Positions 57,899 through 64,000 of a stretch of 64,000 nucleotides of DNA are shown here, piece by piece. The notes under the pieces were generated by a model. The model was given only the letters and a program-made list of their open reading frames with translations. It was not told the origin of the DNA and searched no databases. Position 1 is the stretch's first letter. Every line of letters starts with the position of its first letter. Source of the stretch: Wenxinia marina DSM 24838 (lineage in GTDB: Bacteria > Pseudomonadota > Alphaproteobacteria > Rhodobacterales > Rhodobacteraceae); contig NZ_KB902288.1 in NCBI RefSeq assembly GCF_000379485.1, forward strand, positions 1 through 64,000, in the 5' to 3' direction. The position numbers and the translations under genes were made by a program.

Positions 57899-58633
57899 CT
57901 AATGCCCGGAACGGATCGCTGAGCCTGCCGCGAGGTCGTCCATTACCGCGCCGATCTCCGCCAGCGATCCGAGCCGGCGGTAGCGCGGATGCGCCTCCGG
58001 CTCGTCGGCCGACTCGTAGGCCCAGGTCAGGTCGTGCGGCACGTAGAGACCCCATCCGCCCGCCTCGATCGCGGGCAGGACGTCGGACCTCAGGGAGTTG
58101 CCGACCATGACGCCCCGCGCCCCGTCACCGGGAAAGATCCGGGCGTAGGTCGCGGGCGTCTTGTCGCTGACGATCTCGACCGAATCGAAGAGGTCGCCGA
58201 GACCCGACTGCGCCAGCTTGCGCTCCTGGTCGAGGAGGTCGCCCTTCGTCACCAGCACGACCCGCGCCCGTCCCGCAACCGCCTCCACCGCCTCCCGCGC
58301 ATGGGGCAGCAGTTCGATCGGATGCGCCAGCATCTCGCGCCCGGCGGCGAGGATCTCGCCGACCACGCGGCCGTCGACCCGGCCCTCCGTCACCTCGACC
58401 GCGGTCTCGATCATCGACAGGGTGAAGCCCTTGATGCCGAAGCCGTAGCGCCCGAGGTTGCGCCGCTCGGCCGCATGCAGGCGCTCCATCAGCGCCGGCC
58501 CGTCGGCGTGGTCCGACAGCAGGTCGGCGAAGCGCTCCTGCGTCATCCGGAAGAACCGCTCGTTGTGCCACAGCGTGTCGTCGGCGTCGAAACCGACGGT
58601 CCAGTCGGCGAGGCCGGTCCCGCTCTTTGGCAT
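57899..58633 (-). CDS. HAD-superfamily hydrolase
   Basis: 244 residues. Motif [14 protein letters not shown] (DxDxT/L nucleophile), motif [10 protein letters not shown], motif III Lys in VSDKTPATY, motif [22 protein letters not shown]. The helical cap inserted after motif I is C1-type. Phosphatase of YfnB/phosphoglycolate-like shape; substrate not predictable. Divergent from clpS. Confidence 0.88.
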   Translation of the reverse strand: MPKSGTGLADWTVGFDADDTLWHNERFFRMTQERFADLLSDHADGPALMERLHAAERRNLGRYGFGIKGFTLSMIETAVEVTEGRVDGRVVGEILAAGREMLAHPIELLPHAREAVEAVAGRARVVLVTKGDLLDQERKLAQSGLGDLFDSVEIVSDKTPATYARIFPGDGARGVMVGNSLRSDVLPAIEAGGWGLYVPHDLTWAYESADEPEAHPRYRRLGSLAEIGAVMDDLAAGSAIRSGH

Positions 58634-58659
58634 GGGTCGAAAACTCCCCGTTAGCGGTC

Positions 58660-58687
58660 TTTTCAGCCAAAGCCGCGACCTTATATA
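58660..58687 (+). promoter_or_regulatory. Possible clpS promoter
   Basis: TTTTCA (58660-58665) and TATATA (58682-58687) are 16 bp apart, ending 41 bp before the clpS ATG. Both are partial matches to -35/-10 boxes. Confidence 0.3.
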
Positions 58688-58728
58688 CAGTCGCCTATGA
58701 ACCGGGCGCGGGGAACGCAAGGGACGGC

Positions 58729-59076
58729 ATGCTGACGGATTTCTGGACGATGCAGGACGACGGCGACGACGGCGACCGCGAGGGCGGCACCGGCGTCAAG
58801 CTCGCCACGCGCACCCGGACCGGCAAGCCGCCGCTCTACAAGGTGCTGATCCTCAACGACGATTACACCCCGATGGAGTTCGTCGTCCACGTGCTGGAGC
58901 GGTTCTTCGGCCTCTCCCACGCCCAGGCGTTCGAACTGATGCTGACGGTGCACAAGAAGGGCGTCGCCGTGGTCGGCGTGTTCTCGTACGAGATCGCCGA
59001 GACCAAGGTCGCGATGGTCATGGACTTCGCCCAGCGGCACCAGCACCCGCTGCAATGCACGATGGAAAAGGAATAG
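58729..59076 (+). CDS. clpS: ATP-dependent Clp protease adaptor ClpS
   Basis: 115 residues. [20 protein letters not shown] is the N-degron binding site (Asn-Asp-Asp), followed by [20 protein letters not shown] with the conserved His, and the C-terminal [12 protein letters not shown]. Delivers N-end-rule substrates to ClpAP. ATG at 58729 has AAGGGA upstream; an internal ATG at 58750 is an alternative. First gene of a short operon with a methyltransferase and an SDR. Confidence 0.95.
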   Translation: MLTDFWTMQDDGDDGDREGGTGVKLATRTRTGKPPLYKVLILNDDYTPMEFVVHVLERFFGLSHAQAFELMLTVHKKGVAVVGVFSYEIAETKVAMVMDFAQRHQHPLQCTMEKE

Positions 59077-59095
59077 GGCGCCCGCGCCCGACCCC

Positions 59096-60079
59096 ATGTC
59101 GCAGAGCCGCCTGAGCCGCGCCGCCGAGAGCGGCCTCCTGCCGTTGCCCGAGGGACGGATCACGCTGCTGCGCCCGCCGCGCGACGTGGACCTTGCGGCG
59201 CTCCCGCGCGAGCAGGTGACGATCGTCGCGACCTTCCGCCCGGACGTGGAGTTCTGGACGGCGCAGGGCCTCGACGTCGCGACCGAACCGCCCGAAAGCG
59301 ACCTCGCCATCGTCTTCGCCAACCGCTCCAAGTCCCTGTCCCGCGCGATGGTGGCCGAGGCGTCGGCGCGCGCCGCGACGGTTGCGGTGGACGGGCAGAA
59401 GACCGACGGCATCGACAGCCTGTGGCGCGACATCCGCGCCCGTCTCGGCGAGGCGCCGTCGATCACCGCCGGCCACGGCCGGATCGCCGTCGCCCCCGGT
59501 GGCGACGCCTTCGGCGACTGGGCCTCTCCGGGGCCGGAGCGACAGGACGACGGCTGGGTCCGCCAGCCGGGCGTCTTCTCCGAGGGCGGGCCGGACCGCG
59601 GGTCCGAGACCCTGGCCGCCGCGCTGCCCGCGCAACTGCCCGCGCGGATGGCGGATCTCGGGGCCGGGTGGGGTTACCTCGCCCGCGCGGTGCTCGAGCG
59701 GGAGGGCGTGCAGAGCCTCGACCTGATCGAGGCCGAGAAGCTGTCCCTCGACTGCGCCCGCCTGAACGTCGCCGATTCCCGCGCCACATTCCACTGGGCC
59801 GACGCCACGGCGTACCGCCCCGAGCAGCCCTTCGACGGCATCGTCTGCAACCCGCCGTTCCACGCCGGCCGCGCCGCCGACCCCTCGCTCGGCCGGGGCT
59901 TCATCGCCGCGGCGGCAGCGATGCTGACCCCGAACGGCGCCCTCTGGCTTGTCGCAAACCGGCAATTGCCCTATGAGGCGGCGCTGGAGGAGGCGTTCGT
60001 CCGCACCGAGGAGATCGGCGGCACGGGCGGCTTCAAGCTCCTCCACGCCACGCGGCCGCGGCGCACCCGCCGGGCCTGA
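59096..60079 (+). CDS. RsmC-like class I methyltransferase
   Basis: 327 residues. C-terminal SAM domain with MADLGAGWGYLARAVLE (motif I, near 187), ESLDLIEAEKLSL-like acidic loop, and IVCNPPFHAGRAADPSLGRG (NPPF catalytic motif near 250). The N-terminal ~160 residues are a degenerate methyltransferase-like half, as in RsmC/RlmG. Likely modifies guanine N2 in rRNA (RsmC: 16S G1207). 19 bp after clpS. Confidence 0.88.
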   Translation: MSQSRLSRAAESGLLPLPEGRITLLRPPRDVDLAALPREQVTIVATFRPDVEFWTAQGLDVATEPPESDLAIVFANRSKSLSRAMVAEASARAATVAVDGQKTDGIDSLWRDIRARLGEAPSITAGHGRIAVAPGGDAFGDWASPGPERQDDGWVRQPGVFSEGGPDRGSETLAAALPAQLPARMADLGAGWGYLARAVLEREGVQSLDLIEAEKLSLDCARLNVADSRATFHWADATAYRPEQPFDGIVCNPPFHAGRAADPSLGRGFIAAAAAMLTPNGALWLVANRQLPYEAALEEAFVRTEEIGGTGGFKLLHATRPRRTRRA

Positions 60080-60094
60080 CCGGAGCCCCCCGAC

Positions 60095-60898
60095 ATGTCG
60101 TTCTCGATCGCCGGCAAGACCGCCATTGTCACCGGGGCCGCGCACGGCGTCGGCCTCGCCATCGGCCGCCGCTTCGTCGAGGAGGGGGCGAACGTCGTCT
60201 TCGTCGACCGCGACGAGGCCGCGCTGACCCGCGAGATCGGCGAGGATGCGGACAAGGAAGGGTCGGTGCGGATGTTCACCGGCGACCTGCGGCAGAAGCT
60301 GACGGTGCAGAACCTTCTGTCGCTGGCCACCGACGCGTTCGACCGGATCGACATCCTCGTCAACGCCTCGCGCCAGGTGGCGACGACCGACCCTCTCGAC
60401 CCCGACGACACGTCGGTGCCGGACCTGATCGAGCAGAACCTGATGACGGCGCTGCGCCTGACCCAGGCGACGGCGAAGCGGATGATCAAGCAGGGCGAGG
60501 ACCGGACCGAGGGCACGCTCGGCTCGATCATCAACCTGTCGTCCATCGCCGCCCGGCGGGCGCATCCCGACCTGCTCGGCTATTCCGTCGCCACCGCGGC
60601 GCTGGAGCAGTTCACCCGCTCGATGGCCGTGGCGCTGGCGCCGCGCCGGATCCGGGTGAACGCCGTCGCCTTCGGCAGCGTGATGAGCGCGTCTCTGAAG
60701 GGCGCGCTGAAGGAGCATGGCGAGATGCGGTCCGAAATCCTGCAGCACACGCCGCTGGCCCGGATCGCCGGGCCCGGCGAGGTGTCCGACGCCGCGCAGT
60801 ACCTCGCGTCCGACGCGTCGGACTTCGTGACCGGGCAGGTGATCACCGTGGACGGCGGCCGCACGCTGATCGACGCGGCGGCGGTCGGCACGCACTGA
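60095..60898 (+). CDS. Atypical SDR family protein (catalytic Lys replaced)
   Basis: 267 residues. Rossmann loop TGAAHGVG (13-20) intact; C-terminal ITVDGGRTL intact. The active-site Tyr163 is followed by SVAT, so position 167 is Thr where SDRs have Lys (YxxxK), and the NNAG motif reads NASR (90-93). Upstream Ser is present (NLSSIAA). The protein may bind NAD(P) without normal dehydrogenase activity, or use another residue. 15 bp after the methyltransferase gene, same operon as clpS. Confidence 0.82.
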   Translation: MSFSIAGKTAIVTGAAHGVGLAIGRRFVEEGANVVFVDRDEAALTREIGEDADKEGSVRMFTGDLRQKLTVQNLLSLATDAFDRIDILVNASRQVATTDPLDPDDTSVPDLIEQNLMTALRLTQATAKRMIKQGEDRTEGTLGSIINLSSIAARRAHPDLLGYSVATAALEQFTRSMAVALAPRRIRVNAVAFGSVMSASLKGALKEHGEMRSEILQHTPLARIAGPGEVSDAAQYLASDASDFVTGQVITVDGGRTLIDAAAVGTH

Positions 60899-60954
60899 CG
60901 GCGGCGAGGCCCGGACCTCGAGGCCCCGGGGCCAGCCCGGGGCGGCTGTTCTAG

Positions 60955-61052
60955 AGCGCGTCGGAGGGCGGCGCCTGGCCACGGGCAGATGTCCGCCGGG
61001 GGGCCGCCAGACGCTGCCCGGGCCGCTGAAGCGGCTGTGTCCGGGCGGGCGA
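60955..61052 (-). repeat. Dispersed two-hairpin repeat, shortened inverted copy
   Basis: On the minus strand reads CGCCCGGACACAGCCGCTTC, then GCGGCCCGGGCAGCGTCTGG, and ends GCCAGGCGCCGCCCTCCG. The middle spacer with GGGATAAA is missing. A GC palindrome (60914-60944) adjoins it. Confidence 0.65.
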
Positions 61053-61063
61053 CATCGCCGACC

Positions 61064-61549
61064 TCATCCCAGCCCGCACACCTCGACCAGCCGGTCGCCC
61101 TCGCTCGCCGCGACCACGCGGAAGTCCACCCGGTACAGCAGCTCGGTCCCGTCCACGACGGCGATCCACCAGTCGCCGGGCACCAGCTCTTCCTCCGTTT
61201 CGAACTGGAAGAAGAAGCCCGACGGCCCCTGACCCGAGATCGCGGCGTCGTAGATCATCGTCTGCGTCCCGTCCCCCGGCCCGTTCGCGGCGAAGGGCGG
61301 GTGCCCGACGTAGGCCACGACGTCCGGATGCCCCTCGGGCCGCGCGGCCCGGGCGCGCACGCCGAAGCCCATCCCCAGGACGGCAGGGACCACCTGCGTG
61401 TAGGCCACGAACGACACCGGACCGGCGAGGTTCGGGCAGATCACGCCGGCCTGCATCTCGGCGATGGCGTCGCTCTGGATCGTCTCGGCCGACAGCGGTC
61501 CCGCGCCGAGGGCCGCGACGAGAAGGGCCCGCACGGCCACCGCGCTCAA
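61064..61549 (-). CDS. DUF3859-type secreted protein, second paralogue
   Basis: 161 residues from a TTG at 61549 (overlap TTGA with the upstream paralogue; GTG at 61540 is an alternative). Signal peptide VRALLVAALGAGPLSAE. Shares with its neighbour the patterns [64 protein letters not shown] and LLYRVDFRVV. Two cysteines, near the mature N-terminus and at the end (EVCGLG), probably bridge. Periplasmic, function unknown. Confidence 0.75.
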   Translation of the reverse strand: MSAVAVRALLVAALGAGPLSAETIQSDAIAEMQAGVICPNLAGPVSFVAYTQVVPAVLGMGFGVRARAARPEGHPDVVAYVGHPPFAANGPGDGTQTMIYDAAISGQGPSGFFFQFETEEELVPGDWWIAVVDGTELLYRVDFRVVAASEGDRLVEVCGLG

Positions 61550-62027
61550 CCGGCGCCGCAGGCCGCCAGAAGGCCGTCGTTCGCCCGCGGCGGCACCACG
61601 TCGAAGTCGAGGGAATAGAGGACCGTCTGCCCGGACAGCGCCGACACGCGCCATGCGCCCACCGCCGCCTCCTGCTGGTCCTCGAACCGGTAGAAGAAGC
61701 CGGACATGGCCGAGCCCGACATTGTCGTCGCGTAGGTATGCTGCGTCGGCCCGCCGGGCGTGAAGGGCGGGTGGTCCACCACGATCGTCACGGCGACGCC
61801 GCCCGGCGCCTGCGCCTGCGCCCGCACGCCGAAGCCCATGCCGACCACCGCCGGCACGACCTGCGTCTGCGCCACGAAGGCGATGTCGTCGGCCGGGCGT
61901 GCGCCGTTGCCGAACTGCGAGGAGCACACGACGCCCGCCTGCCAGCGGCTGATCTGTCCGCTGATCTCGTCCGCCGCCGCGGGGGCGCCGGCCCCCAGAA
62001 GAAGGGCTGCCGCCCCGAGAAGTCTCG

Positions 62028-62031
<4 letters not shown>
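61546..62031 (-). CDS. DUF3859-type secreted protein, first paralogue
   Basis: 161 residues, ATG at 62031 overlapping the pckA stop (ATGA). Signal peptide [20 protein letters not shown]. Pattern [72 protein letters not shown] and [10 protein letters not shown], ending ACGAG. A tandem duplicate of the next gene, clearly diverged, so the duplication is not recent. Coupled to pckA by position only. Confidence 0.8.
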
Positions 62032-63623
<1,592 letters not shown>

Positions 63624-63707
63624 CGGGAACGTCTCCTGTTGACGGGGCGTCATTTCGCCCGCTCGGGGACGCGTATCACGGGCTTTCCGAGGCTGAACAG
63701 GACGTTA

Positions 63708-63739
63708 GCGCCACCAGTTCCGATGTTTGCGCCACCAGT
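63708..63739. promoter_or_regulatory. Tandem direct repeat in the pckA-chvI gap
   Basis: GCGCCACCAGT occurs at 63708-63718 and 63729-63739, 21 bp apart (two helical turns), each preceded by GTT plus one base (GTTA, GTTT). This is the spacing of a tandem regulator-binding site on one face of the helix, 85-116 bp upstream of pckA. Confidence 0.5.
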
Positions 63740-63814
63740 CCGGCCGGCGGTCGGCCCGCCGCCGCCCTGCCTTGCCGGTGAGGCATTTTAGCCATTCCTT
63801 CGCCTTTTTCTTGG

Positions 63815-63852
63815 CAAAACTGGGGCGGCAGCCGGGCGTCCGGCCAGTTTTG
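63815..63852. promoter_or_regulatory. Spaced inverted repeat upstream of chvI
   Basis: CAAAACTGG (63815-63823) and CCAGTTTTG (63844-63852) are exact reverse complements with a 20-bp spacer, 82 bp upstream of the chvI ATG. The 310-bp gap 63624-63933 otherwise holds only an AT-rich stretch near 63885-63920 likely to contain the chvI promoter. Confidence 0.45.
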
Positions 63853-63933
63853 GATTGATTCGCGTGAGGAAAGGGGGATTAGACTCATGGAAAAACAGGC
63901 AAAACAAGAATTAGAGCAGCAAGGGTAACCCCG

Positions 63934-64000
63934 ATGTCGAAAATCGCATTGGTGGACGACGACAGGAACATCCTGACGTCCGTCCAGATGACGCTCGAGG
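63934..64000 (+). CDS. chvI: ChvI-type response regulator (cut by window end)
   Basis: 22 residues visible: SKIALVDDDRNILTSVQMTL. The DDD near residue 9 is the acidic pocket of an OmpR-type receiver, and this N-terminus together with the divergent pckA is the standard ChvI setting in alphaproteobacteria. ChvI with the sensor ChvG responds to acid and envelope stress. The HTH part lies outside the window. Confidence 0.85.
   Translation, partial: MSKIALVDDDRNILTSVQMTLE

Noticed and set aside
63676-63888. 70-aa minus-strand frame between pckA and chvI
   Set aside because: It covers the regulatory repeats of the divergent intergenic region, has no ribosome site and shows no protein-like pattern.

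Overview
The window is high-GC DNA from an alphaproteobacterium, most likely in the Rhodobacteraceae (Roseobacter/Paracoccus group). The basis is the gene content and style: pckA divergent from a chvI-type response regulator, ClpS beside RsmC-like and SDR genes, aerobic hemF with hemE and hemC, a fused allantoinase/OHCU decarboxylase, a DUF5928-type glycosyltransferase, Tpa, and many ATGA/GTGA stop-start overlaps. The family assignment is inference from recalled families, not from a search.

Layout. 1-5.7 kb: the signal peptide of a secreted protein behind a clear promoter/operator, a TIR-transmembrane-TPR protein, a fused transporter-like/spermidine-synthase protein, and a decayed ABC solute-binding gene. 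5.7-18.6 kb: a 12.8-kb integrated element bounded by a perfect 51-bp direct repeat of the 3' part of a tRNA-Met(CAT) gene. It carries a VapE-type primase-helicase, a repeat-rich non-coding block, small and large terminase, an AT-rich DUF262-DUF1524 (GmrSD-like) defence gene, a MerR-like HTH gene, portal, a prohead protease split from the major capsid protein, a gpW-like connector, a DUF2190 protein and a tyrosine integrase. It has no tail or lysis genes. This is the layout of a capsid-forming phage satellite (cf-PICI-like) and is the most interesting object here.

18.6-33.5 kb: lipoprotein, hemF, hemE, a WYL-type regulator divergent from a 43-aa ORF coupled to hemC, polA with a coupled acetyltransferase, an ABC ATPase without a permease, taurine-pyruvate aminotransferase, and a phosphate acyltransferase/acetate kinase pair. 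34.2-38.3 kb: a tightly overlapped operon for oxidative galactose breakdown (De Ley-Doudoroff type). 38.7-47.9 kb: ureide degradation (uraH divergent from allantoinase-decarboxylase), an OmpA lipoprotein, Ada-type methyltransferase, nth, adenosine kinase, PAP2 phosphatase, sulfotransferase and glycosyltransferase. 47.9-56 kb: HIT protein, a three-gene valine-catabolic operon, DedA, and preT...preA (reductive pyrimidine catabolism) with three small coupled genes between them. 56-64 kb: a penicillin-binding carboxypeptidase with SPOR domain, HAD hydrolase, clpS-methyltransferase-SDR operon, two tandem DUF3859 paralogues downstream of pckA, and the start of chvI.

The gene-poor gaps hold two dispersed repeat families. 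One is a ~130-165-bp element with two strong stem-loops and 16-bp terminal inverted repeats (about eight copies). The other is a ~30-bp GC palindrome that often occurs as inverted pairs.
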